Part shown: positions 10,965 through 20,283 of the stretch, in pieces
Layout of the letters: the number at the start of each line of letters is the position of its first letter
Numbering within the stretch: position 1 is the stretch's first letter
NCBI GenBank assembly: GCA_015478945.1
Contig: JABUQX010148279.1
Location: 1 to 22,186 of the forward strand
Direction of reading: 5' to 3'
Source of the DNA: Trachelipus rathkii
Taxonomy: Eukaryota > Arthropoda > Malacostraca > Isopoda > Trachelipodidae
DNA length: 22,186 nt
The notes under the pieces: model-generated
The model's input: the letters and a program-made list of their open reading frames with translations, nothing else
The model's database searches: none
Told to the model about the DNA's origin: nothing
Translations under genes and position numbers: made by a program

Positions 10965-11575
10965 ATTATTTTTTGGGTTTTCTATTTTGTATTTTTTATT
11001 TTGTTTTTATTTTGTGTTTTAATTTTCTGTTTTATTGTGTGTTTTTAATTGTGAGTGTGTGTGTTTTTAATTGTGTGTGTGTGTTTTTAATAGTGTGTGT
11101 GTTTTTAATAGTGTGTGTGTGTTTGTTTTTAATAGTATTTTATTTTAATAGTGTGTTTTTTTAATAGTGCTTTTTTTAAGTGTTTTTTTTAATAGTGAGA
11201 TTTTTAATGTTTTTTTTTATTTTTAATTTGTTTTTTTAATATTTTTTATTTTTTTTAATTTGTTATTTTAATTTGTTTTTAATTTGTTTTTTTAATTTGT
11301 TTTAATGTTTAATTTTTTTTTTTTTTTTAATTTTTTTTATGTTTTAATTCTTTTAATGTTTTAATGTTTTTTTAATTTTTTTAATGTTTAATTTTTTTAA
11401 TGTTTTTTTTTTTTTTTTTAAATTTTTTTAATTTTTTTTAATTTTTTTATTTTTTTAATTGCGTTTTAATTTTTTTTTTTTTACATTATTTTTTTTTATA
11501 TTTTCATTTTTTTTTTATTTTATTTTTTATTTTTTTTTTTTTTTTTTTTTATTTTTTGTTAGTTATTGTTATTGT
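10965..11575. repeat. Strand-asymmetric T-rich tract
   Basis: About 600 bp in which the plus strand is overwhelmingly T with TTTTAAT and TTTTTAATG units. A sub-block near 11037-11165 repeats GTGTGTGTTTTTAATAGT-like units. No coding signal is present. Confidence 0.9.
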
Positions 11576-12052
11576 TATTATTATTGTACTAAATATTTGA
11601 ATTAATAAATTCATACGTCTAAAAGAATTTTCCTTTAATAAAATTAAAGAAGCTAAATGTATAAAAGAAATGGTTTTTCTTTACAAAAAATTCTAACGCA
11701 AAATCAAAGCCTCACACTATTCTTAGCCTAGGTTATATAAAATTGTATTGCAAAGGTGTCAAATTTGGAAAAAAGTACTTACGTATCTAGGATTTGGCCA
11801 TTTCTTTTTTTGTTTTATTTTACAAAAAAAAAAATAAACACTAAAATTTCTCAAAATAATTAGTTCATTACTTTAACTTTCGTTGTGATATACAAAAAAA
11901 ATAATTTATTTAACTTCCTATTGTTTCAATAACAAACTAATTAGAAAAAAGTTCAAACTTTTAACACCATGAGGGTTGCTGTTCCTTTCGTTCGATTTAG
12001 ATTTTAAAAGAAAATTGGCTTACGCTTACCTGGAAGCTGATAATCGACATGA

Positions 12053-12054
<2 letters not shown>
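11576..12054. other. Unassigned AT-rich sequence
   Basis: No gene, repeat or motif is recognised in this stretch of nearly 480 bp. Confidence 0.3.
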
Positions 12055-12145
<91 letters not shown>

Positions 12146-12164
12146 TATATATATATATATATAT
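12055..12164. repeat. (AT)n microsatellite
   Basis: An AT run with one TATTC interruption near 12143. It ends exactly where the ATTCGG hAT element starts. Confidence 0.97.
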
Positions 12165-12519
12165 TAGGGATGTGCCGAATATTCGGTAAGTATTCGGTAT
12201 TCGGCCTATTCGGCCAAAATACCGAATATTCGGTATTCGGCTTTTTGCCGAACTATTCGGGCCGAATATTGAGCTTTATAAACAATAAATTACGTCAACA
12301 TAAGGGAAAGTTATTTCAATTTAAAATTGAAATTTTAGAAACTTATTTTCCAAAAAAATAAAAATATAGTCAAATTTTGTAGCCAATATGGCGAAAATCT
12401 TTGTCATTTGTCAGATCCTATAAGGGCCTTTGACATTTTCAATATTCTAAAAAATAGAATTCATTAAGTACGGGATAATGGACCAAACATGGTAGGGAGA
12501 GTGGCTTACTATCAATTTC

Positions 12520-13609
12520 ATGTTTTATTCACATGTTGCAGCTATGCATTCACGATTCAATAATATGTCAGAAGTCTGTTAAAGATATTTTATTTACTTG
12601 CAGAAACATATCCTCTCATTTTCACCATTCAGCAACAGCAGCTGCAAAGCTTAAAACTTTACAGATGCAGCTGAATGTCAAACAACATAAATTAATTCAA
12701 GACTTATGATATGCTTAAAAGATTGTTTGAACAAAAAGTTCCCCTATCCATATGCGCTGCTGAATGCAATCAGAAAATGTTGACTGATTTTCAGTGGCAA
12801 AATTATTCCATTTACTTGAGCCATTTGACAACATCACTAAAACAAGCATTAAACGTGAAGTAACAGTCGCTCAAGTGATCCCTTCCATTTTAGCAATAAA
12901 TCTATTTTTAAATAAGGCAATTAAAAGCAAAAGCTTCAGTGGAATAATTACACTCGTTGAAGAGCTTAAGAAATCAGTAGAAAAAAGACTTTCTAAGTTT
13001 CTATGTGATAAATCTTTGTGTGTAGCTACTTTCTTAGATCTGCGATTCAAGCTAATTTTTCAACATGAATCAGATGAATCAGTAAAAATATGGTCGTTGA
13101 GGCATGGAAAGAAATGCACGAAAATTTAGCTCCTGACTCTTCTGCTGACGATGATTTACGTAGTGGGGAAAGTGAAGCTGAAGGTTCCATTTTCACTTCT
13201 TTAATGGATTATTTTAAAGAAATTGTGGCATCAAAATCGTCATACAGAAAAGAAAGTGAGAGTGAAAAAAGAAAGTCCCATTCTTCTGACGTGATTATTG
13301 TACATAAAAGTAAAAGGCTACATACGGAATTACATCAAGAAATAAACAAATATATAAGTTTGCCTACTTTGACCAGTGAAGACAATGATATTCCCTTTAA
13401 TTGGTGGAAAAACACTGGAAATAGTTTATGAATTTGAAAAAACTAGCAATAAAATACCTTTCAGCTCCACCGTCATCAGTCGAAAGTGAAAGAATATTTA
13501 GAACAGGAGGAAATATTTATGAAGCCACAAGAAATAGGTTATCCCTGAAAATGGAGAACTGCTAATGTTCTGTCATTTTAACATTAGAGCTTATTCAAAT
13601 GAAGTTTAG
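12520..13609 (+). pseudogene. hAT transposase pseudogene (ZBED-like)
   Basis: A cut-and-paste transposase remnant. About 12535-12650 encodes LQLCIHDSI- and CRNISSHFHHSATAAAKLK-like text across frames, the segment preceding the RW block of hAT proteins. 12794-13129 gives LFHLLEPFDNITKTSIKRE and ATFLDLRFKLIF, typical of the hAT RNase H-like domain. The frame then changes to 13090-13431, with an acidic and basic spacer. The C-terminal dimerisation part follows: LSAPPSSVESERIFRTGG near 13467-13520 and LLMFCHFNIRAYS near 13558-13595, ending at TAG 13607-13609. Several frame changes are present and the BED finger is missing. Confidence 0.85.
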
Positions 13610-13901
13610 TTTAATATCTTTAACTACGAAACTTTTCAATTTTCATTTAATTATTTTTAATATGTGAATGGTTTGCTATAGGTAAGAAATAGTTATTTAC
13701 TTTTTGTTTTATTACTTTGTATATAACACTAGTAAACATGAAATTTCTTGGACGGGGTTTTGCAATTGATTATTGATGTGCTGATTCCAAAAATGTAATC
13801 GGTTTTTGCATATCACATCGCATTTGTGAGATATGTGTGTAACACAGATTTGTAAAATTTTATGATTTTTACCTTTTTCAAGAGGGTCTATCACAATTAT
13901 T

Positions 13902-14009
<108 letters not shown>

Positions 14010-14149
14010 GGGAGAGAAACAAATCGCAATGATATGATACATGTCTTTGATAGATATATGTTAAACATATAATACAACTATGAATAAAGAGTAATATGGG
14101 ACAACAATGAATGTAATAGAAGGAATGGGTTTAGTTAATGTAAACATAC

Positions 14150-15480
14150 CTACGATGGTAGTAACTTTCTTTTCGTAGACGATCTACTGTGCATAGCGTC
14201 TGGAATATCCCTCATCAAGCTCCAACAATAGTCGGCCATCATATTGATATCCCACTTGTCCTGGTAACGTCCTTCCATGAACTTTAGATCTTGATGGAAG
14301 CGTTCACCCTGCTCATCACTAACATCGCCTAGGTTATCCGGAAATTTTCTTAGGTGAGAATGTAAGTAGTGCAGCTTTATACTCATTCTACATCCATGAG
14401 AATGAAAACTGTCTAGAAGTTCCTGTACAATGTTAGTGGTTCTCGGCTTTCCTGTTCCCCAGAAAATTCTGTGCTACATCTGAAAAAGCATTCCACACTC
14501 TTGCCTCTAACACAGTCATTGTTGTAGCAAAGGCAGCATCACGGAGGAGTGTCCGTATTTGTGGGCCATCAAATATCCCAGCTTTTTCTTCTCGTCACTC
14601 AGACCAGGAAACGTTGAACATATATAGCGGAAGCATTCACCATCATGGTCCAGGGCCTTCACAAATTGTTTCATCAAACCAAGTTTTATGTGTAGTGGAG
14701 GTAAGATGATGTTTTCTCTCTGTACAAGTGGTTCACGTACGATGTTCCTGTCACCTGGCGTCAAGGTTTCCCTCGGTGGCCATTCTCTTTTGGTCCAGTG
14801 ATCCTTTGCCGCCCGGCTGTCCCAATAGCACAGGAAGCAGGTATATTTGGTGAAACCTGCTTGCTGACTGAGCAAAATGTTTACCATTTTGAGGTCGACG
14901 CATATTTACCATCCATGTACCAGATATTGTAGCCTCTCCAAACTGTCTTGATTTTTGCATACTCCTCTCTCATCCGTACCGAGTACCCTACTGGAACCGA
15001 AGCATACCTGTTGCCGTTGTGTAACAACACACACTTTAAACTACTCTTGGAAGTGTCAATAAACAGTCGCCACTCACCTGCATCGTATGCTGGGAGTCCC
15101 ATAGCGAGTAGTAGGACTGCAACTTCACTGCAATACACAAGGTTACCATCTGACTGGAAGAGCCTCCGCAGCTCTGCTTCTCTGTTACGATAAAATGTTA
15201 CTCTTGTGCCATGGTCCAGTAGTCATTTTTCATGCAACCTCAAAGCCAACAGCTCAGGACAACTTCGGCAAATACAACTCTCATACAAGATCGTTCAGTT
15301 CACCCTGGGTGAACAATGACAGACCATCCGACTGTATTTCAGATGGATGATAGACATCATCCAGGTCATTGGCATCCATACATGTAGACGTACTAAAGTT
15401 ACCACATGCTTCCCGAATATCGACCGCAGTAAACTTGCTACTACTGTAGATATATGCGGAAGGTAACGTCTATACAACCT
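14150..15480 (-). pseudogene. Pseudogene of a widespread unnamed arthropod protein family
   Basis: Read right to left on the minus strand, the order is: SDGLSLFTQGELNDLV (about 15350-15290), VTFYRNREAELRRLF (about 15205-15160), GEWRLFIDTSKSSLKCVLLH (15080-15020), VPVGYSVRMREEYAKIKT, then LSQQAGFTKYTCFLCYWDSR, PPLHIKLGLMKQFVKAL, and finally SIKLHYLHSHLRKFPDNLGD with SDEQGERFHQDLKFMEGRYQ, ending near 14153. This order matches full-length relatives I recall from many arthropods, which are uncharacterised proteins with a cysteine-rich N terminus. That N terminus is not seen here. The CFLCxWDSR and the H/D/E-rich blocks could be metal binding or nuclease-like, which is inference. At least three frame changes (near 14950, 14575 and 15230) and a stop make it inactive. 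Confidence 0.75.
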
Positions 15481-15699
15481 ACGTAGTGCGCACATGAATT
15501 TTGTCATTCCTAGGGAATATGCAAAAATAGGGATCCATGATTGCACGAAAACGGGATGTGATACAGCAAATCCGAGAATATATATGAAATCAGCACCTCC
15601 GAATTACTATATATCTGCTACAAAAGTCCATCCAAGAAAAATTTCACCTTTTTTTGTTGACCAGTGTAAGTTTTCTTTATTTTCCCTAAATGGATGACC
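15481..15699. other. Unassigned sequence between the pseudogene and the right hAT end
   Basis: A short open stretch exists on the plus strand (15494-15697), but its protein is not one I recognise and no promoter or conserved motif supports it. It may be the eroded start of the neighbouring minus-strand pseudogene or original hAT interior. Confidence 0.25.
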
Positions 15700-15819
15700 G
15701 AACTTTGAAATAACTATTCGGCCGAATAGCGAAGTGATTATTCGGCCGAATATTCGGTATTCGGCCGAATACTTTTAGCCGAATATTCTGTATTTGGTTT
15801 TTTTTCTCTATTCCACATA

Positions 15820-15983
<164 letters not shown>

Positions 15984-15989
15984 TACTAT

Positions 15990-16045
15990 AGAACTAAGCC
16001 TCCAAGCATCATGCATGTAACTAAAAAAACTATAACAGCTGAAGT
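15990..16045 (+). mobile_element. Short terminal fragment of family A
   Basis: Contains CATCATGCATGTAACTAAAA and ACTATAACAGCT, the family A arm also seen at 5717 and 9139. The match ends at GAAGTAG. Confidence 0.65.
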
Positions 16046-16139
16046 AGTAGTAGGAGGTCCATTCCGGTCGTGTGACCCTTGACCAGGATGAGCACAATCG
16101 CTAATCATATGGATATTTTTTACTCAGCTACCTTCATGG

Positions 16140-16255
16140 GTGTTTTTTTTTTTTTTTTTTTATTTTTTAGATTTTATTTATTTATTTTTTATTTTTATTT
16201 TTAGATTTTATTTATTTTTTTTTTTTTTTATTTTTTTTTTTTTTTTTTAAGTTTG
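16140..16255. repeat. T-rich tract
   Basis: T runs with TTTATT and TTTTAGATTT units. No other structure is visible. Confidence 0.85.
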
Positions 16256-16343
16256 TGTAGTTTATTTTGTTCATGTTCTTTCATGGCCCTTTTTTTAATG
16301 GTGTCAACCTTGTTGTTTTTTCATTGCGTCCGCCATTTTGTTT

Positions 16344-16382
16344 TATAAAGCGTCTTGTTATTCTTCGTCATAATTTTCAATC
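16344..16382 (+). promoter_or_regulatory. TATA-box-like promoter in a CG-richer island
   Basis: TATAAAG at 16344-16350 is followed about 30 bases later by TTTCAATCG near 16375-16383, an initiator-like TCAAT. It precedes a short ORF at 16398. The segment 16310-16510 is markedly richer in CG dinucleotides than its surroundings. The stretch could be a retroelement LTR or a host promoter. Confidence 0.3.
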
Positions 16383-16397
16383 GTCGTTTTCGTCGGG

Positions 16398-16502
16398 ATG
16401 AATCGCAAATTCATCGTCCAAGCCATCGTCGCGTTTTTAACAAATTCCGCGGAGTCCGTCGCATTCGTAGCAAAGAACCACGCGCAAAGAACCGCTAAGT
16501 AG
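16398..16502 (+). CDS. Small ORF downstream of the TATA-like element
   Basis: A 34-codon frame runs from ATG 16398 to TAG 16500-16502. It begins MNRKFIVQAIVAFL, so the start is a short basic then hydrophobic segment, and the end is basic. I recognise no family. Support is limited to the upstream TATA/initiator spacing and GC-rich codons. It may equally be an upstream ORF in a longer transcript or chance. Confidence 0.2.
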   Translation: MNRKFIVQAIVAFLTNSAESVAFVAKNHAQRTAK

Positions 16503-16671
16503 CAAGGCCAATAGCTAAGGTGTACTTTCATACGTTTTATACGTTGTAATTATTATTATTTTAACTTGAAACAACGAGAGTTCAAGGCAAGTATTATATT
16601 TTTACGAAAACACGCCGTTTTTAAAGACTTTTAACAAATATTTTATTGATTCTCCGAGAACCATAATATAT

Positions 16672-16674
<3 letters not shown>

Positions 16675-16728
<54 letters not shown>
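16675..16728. repeat. (CA)n microsatellite
   Basis: An uninterrupted CA run on the plus strand. Confidence 0.97.
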
Positions 16729-16730
<2 letters not shown>

Positions 16731-17015
16731 GCGCCCACGTGGTCATGCCACGATTTTCCACCGTCCCTTTTTATCTGTCCTTAAACTTCCTTACCACCTC
16801 AAACCTTATCGTCTTCACCGATTCGAGTTCTTTCCGTTCATAAATCAAAATATATAGCCACCGAAAGGATACGAATACCCACCACTCGGGCAAATTTATG
16901 ACCTTTAGTCCACACATCTAAACGTGAGATCTGGTAATGAGATATTTTGAAATCAGGTCAATTTAACCGTGCCGTGGAAGCCTAATAATAATAATAAAAA
17001 GTATTAAAACAAAAT
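16729..17015. other. Unassigned sequence
   Basis: Mixed-composition sequence without a recognisable frame or repeat. It contains the short palindrome CCACGTGG at 16736-16743. Confidence 0.3.
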
Positions 17016-17017
17016 AA

Positions 17018-17362
<345 letters not shown>

Positions 17363-17391
17363 CCTTGTTTGACCATGATATTTCGGCCTTG

Positions 17392-17516
17392 ACCTAACCT
17401 AACCTATCCTAACCTAACCTAACCTAACCTACCTATTTAACCTAGCCTAACCTAACCTGACCCTAACCTAACCTAACCCTAACCTAACCTAACCTAACCT
17501 AACCTAACCTAACCTA
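17392..17516 (-). repeat. Interstitial telomeric-type repeat (TTAGG)n
   Basis: The plus strand reads mostly CCTAA pentamers with a few variants (CCTATC, CCCTAA, CCTAG). TTAGG is the ancestral arthropod telomere repeat. The block is only about 125 bp, slightly degenerate and has 17 kb of transposon-rich DNA on one side, so it is not a free chromosome end here. It marks either a former telomeric location, a repair scar or an insertion target. Confidence 0.9.
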
Positions 17517-17575
17517 GCGTACACCTACACCTAGCCTACACCTATCCTACACCTGCACCTAGCCTCCACCCCACC
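17517..17575. repeat. Degenerate CACCTA-type repeat adjoining the telomeric block
   Basis: Units such as CACCTA, GCCTACACCTA and TGCACCTAGCC continue the C-rich strand bias of the telomeric block with an altered unit. It may be a decayed telomere-associated repeat. Confidence 0.7.
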
Positions 17576-17616
17576 TTGAGCTCAGCCAGGTAACTGATGC
17601 CTAGCCTTTGGTAGGT

Positions 17617-17735
17617 AACACACACACACACACACACACATACACACACCCACTTACACTTATACACACATTCACTATGACACTTACACTCACCATAGAC
17701 ACTTACACTTACATTTACACTTATACACACGTATA
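17617..17735. repeat. (CA)n followed by CACTTA-type repeats
   Basis: A CA run of about 30 bp followed by degenerate ACACTTACACTTA and ATACACAC units. A minus-strand open frame across it is simply the repeat translated. Confidence 0.9.
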
Positions 17736-17959
17736 AACACACGACCAACCCTTTGGTCTTCCATGGGTCAATTTTAGCCCATCCTAATTTTAGGCACTTA
17801 AACATTTTTATTAAAAACATTTTCGCGAACCTAAAACTGTAACTCATTACAGACATCTTTTATATTTTACTTAGTACTTTTTAATTTATAAATTTTTAAA
17901 AATTGCATGTAAGAATTTTACTACAATTGTACGAAATTTTATTAAAAACATATACTTTA
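17736..17959. other. Unassigned AT-rich sequence
   Basis: No gene or repeat is recognised between the CA/CACTTA repeats and the palindromic repeat block. Confidence 0.3.
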
Positions 17960-18795
17960 CAGACCTTAAAGCAGTAAATCAGTAAATCAATAGGTGTTAC
18001 CTAACACAGGGGGATTAGTATGCTTTTGTTTTACTGTTTTACTGCTTTAACTCATGTTTTACTGCTTTAACTCATGTTTTACTGCTTTAGCTTATATGTT
18101 TTACTGCTTTAACTCACATATTTATTAACATTACCTAGTAAAGCAGTAAATCAGTGAATCAATAAATCGTTACCTAACACCTAGGGATTAGTATGCTTTG
18201 TTTTACTGTTTTACTGCTTTAACTCATGTTTACTGCTTTAACTCATGTTTTACTGCTTTAACTTATATGTTTTTGTTTAACTCACATATTTATTAACATT
18301 ACATACCTTAAAGCAGTAAATCAGTAAATCAATAGAGGTGTTACCTAACACCTAAGGGATTAGTATGCTTTTGTTTTACTGTTTTACTGCTTTAACTCAT
18401 GTTTTACTGCTTTAACTCATGTTTTACTGCTTTAACCCTTATGTTTTACTGCTTTAACTCACATATTTATTAACATTACATACCTTAAAGCAGTAAATCA
18501 GTAAATCAATAGAGGTGTTACCTAACACCTAAGGGATTAGTATGCTTTTGTTTTACTGCTTTACTGCTTTAACTTTCTGCTTTACCGCTTTAACTCATAT
18601 ACTGATTTAACTCATATACATTACATACCTTAAAACAGTAAAATCAGTAAATCAATAAGTGTTACACCTAACTAGGATAGTATGCTTTTGTTTTACTGTT
18701 TTACTGCTTTAACTCATGTTTTACTGCTTTAACTCATGTTTTACTGCTTTAACTTATATGTTTTACTGTTTTAACTCATATATTTATTAACATTA
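17960..18795. repeat. Five palindrome-bearing tandem repeats (hr-like)
   Basis: Five units begin with AAAGCAG (AAACAG in the last) at 17968, 18140, 18310, 18487 and 18633, spacing 172, 170, 177 and 146 bp. Each opens with an AAAGCAGTAAATCAGTAAAT-type arm and has the near-complement TTTTACTGTTTTACTGCTTT about 45 bases on. In units 3 and 4 the middle contains a second perfect hairpin, AGGTGTTA-CC-TAACACCT (18336-18353 and 18513-18530). Extra TTTTACTGCTTTAACTCAT copies trail each palindrome. Nested palindromes in direct repeats are the architecture of homologous regions (hrs) in large arthropod DNA viruses, which serve as enhancers or origins. That role is inference here. Confidence 0.9.
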
Positions 18796-18979
18796 TGTTT
18801 TTTATTTCGTTTTAATACTTTTTATTTATTTTATTATTATTTTTATTTATTTTTATTATTATTTTTATTATTTCTATTATTTTTATTATTTTATTTTTAT
18901 TATTATACTTAGTGTTATTTACTTCAGGCCTATTGTTATTATTATTTAGAACACGCATGCACACACACACACACACACA
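18796..18979. repeat. T-rich simple sequence and (CA)n
   Basis: TTTTATTATT-type repeats to about 18930, then a short unique part and a CA run (18959-18980) that touches the hairpin cluster. Confidence 0.85.
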
Positions 18980-19102
18980 CCCCTCCGAAGGAGGGGTAAG
19001 GCCTCAGCCCTTCGGGCTGAGGCCCAAAGCCGCACACCCCTTCAGAGAAATCCCAGGAGGATGCGCCCCTTGAAAGGGTGTGAATCCTCCTGGGATTTCT
19101 CT
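18980..19102. repeat. Cluster of near-perfect inverted repeats
   Basis: Three hairpins lie back to back. CCCCTCC (18980-18986) pairs with GGAGGGG (18990-18996) across GAA. GGCCTCAGCCC (19000-19010) pairs perfectly with GGGCTGAGGCC (19014-19024) across TTC. A perfect 19-base arm at 19044-19062 (core ATCCCAGGAGGAT) pairs with 19084-19102 (core ATCCTCCTGGGAT). Outside and inside that, CACACCCCTTC (19033-19043) can pair with GAAAGGGTGTG (19072-19082) in an alternative fold. The GC content here is far above the rest of the window. Arms without mismatches imply recent origin or constraint. The role is unknown. Confidence 0.92.
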
Positions 19103-19135
19103 TGGAAGGTAATGTGTTGCTTTAGATACTCTTGG

Positions 19136-19160
19136 TTAATGAAAACTGTTTATTCGTAAG
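19136..19160 (+). repeat. 25-bp direct repeat, copy 1
   Basis: Identical to 19977-20001. Core GAAAACTGTTTATTCGTAAG. Confidence 0.9.
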
Positions 19161-19704
19161 ACTTTTGCTAATGTCTACGTTTATTCACAGGTCAAATGAT
19201 GTTATACTCGAAATGAGGGACACTCTGATGAAGATAGTGTCAATTCATAGTTCAAGATGGTGGTATCTTTGATAGATTGATCACTTTGTTAAGGGATTTT
19301 GTTAGATAATACGGCTTTACCTGTTGCTAATATGCTCGAAAAGTGGGAACATATCGAGTATTGTATGACCTGTTAGCTACTTTACCTTGATCAGTAGGGA
19401 ATTTTTCAGGATGTTAGCTTATTCATACGTGAGGTATGTTAGGTTTGCATTTGTACTTTTTCCTAGTCGCGATTATGATTTGTTACTTTACTGATGCTAA
19501 AACTTTGTTGGTTAAGCATATATTCGTAGGTTAGTATATAAAGAACTTATTTTTATGTTATGTTTGTCCAAAATGATACTCGAAATATGACTTGAATCAA
19601 TAGTTCAATAGATCACAGGCGGATGGGACGGGTAGGGGACTGCAGGGATGGGTGGTTTGATTTACTGATTTACTGATTTACTGTTTTAAAATCAGTAAAC
19701 TATT

Positions 19705-19959
19705 ATGCTTTACTGTGATATTTTATTCAAAGAACTTATTTTTATGCTATGTCAGGATAAAATTGTTCGGTTATGTATCATAAAGAATGAGATTATGTTG
19801 ATGCGTGAGCGCCTTTGGGAGAGCTTTTGTATAAAGATAAAGGCATCCCTAATGATAAGTATGCAGGGTGAGCCTCGGGATTTGAAGGTATTGCGTAATG
19901 TTTCGAAAAGGGATCGGGGTAGGTTGAGTTTTAAGAATGGTGTTAGTTATTTACCGTAG
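19705..19959 (+). CDS. Weak ORF candidate of 84 codons
   Basis: ATG 19705 to TAG 19957-19959. The product is basic, starts with a hydrophobic, cysteine-containing stretch (MLYCDILFKELIFMLC) and has no motif I recognise. Its start overlaps the TCAGTAAA-type repeat region and the AAGAACTTATTTTTATG repeat, so the frame may be chance. It lies upstream of and on the same strand as the intact ORF at 20284. Confidence 0.2.
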   Translation: MLYCDILFKELIFMLCQDKIVRLCIIKNEIMLMRERLWESFCIKIKASLMISMQGEPRDLKVLRNVSKRDRGRLSFKNGVSYLP

Positions 19960-19976
19960 ATGAGTAACGAACTTTG

Positions 19977-20001
19977 TTAATGAAAACTGTTTATTCGTAA
20001 G
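19977..20001 (+). repeat. 25-bp direct repeat, copy 2
   Basis: Identical to 19136-19160. It lies about 280 bp before the start codon of the intact ORF. Confidence 0.9.
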
Positions 20002-20283
20002 TTAGATATGCTATGTTCTTAGGTCCAATTGGCGTTTATTAGTTTGCCCAATGTGATAGCGTTGAATGAAACATGAAATACAAACATAAAACGAACGGAG
20101 CGTAAGGCCTAAAAGTGAATGTAAAACAGGTTTAGCCTTCCTGTTAGGCTTGTGTTTGTATCCTTAATTTTATAATATCTTTTCTCATGATGCTTGTTTT
20201 AACGTCATAATCGTTGTGGACTTGAAAGCATTAGGAGGTTGTGTTCCGTTTAAAAAGTGTTCTATTTTCATTAAGTGAACAAT

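Larger units (their letters stand above)
19103..20283. other. Long region without a convincing gene, rich in short direct repeats
   Basis: This stretch has balanced composition and no microsatellite. Several phrases recur: TTAATGAAAACTGTTTATTC with five more matching bases at 19136-19160 and 19977-20001; AAGAACTTATTTTTATG near 19541 and 19731; ATACTCGAAAT at about 19205 and 19577. At 19661-19718 there are TTTACTGA/TCAGTAAA units like those of the repeat block at 17960-18795. TATATAAAG occurs at 19535-19543. It could be regulatory DNA or decayed coding sequence of the adjoining ORF-bearing block. Confidence 0.5.

Noticed and set aside
10973..11164. Cysteine, valine and phenylalanine-rich open frame
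   Set aside because: A translation of GTGTGTTTTT simple repeat.
17392..17516. A functional chromosome end
   Set aside because: About 17 kb of ordinary transposon-rich DNA lies on one side and nearly 5 kb on the other, and the block is short and degenerate.
17542..17856. Minus-strand cysteine/valine-rich frame
   Set aside because: A translation of CA and CACTTA repeats.
17960..18795. A CRISPR array
   Set aside because: The repeat units are about 150-175 bp, palindromic and nearly the same throughout, without short unique spacers, in a eukaryotic context.
20275..20283. GTG start giving a 264-residue protein
   Set aside because: GTG is not a normal start in an animal or arthropod-virus gene; the first ATG is at 20284.
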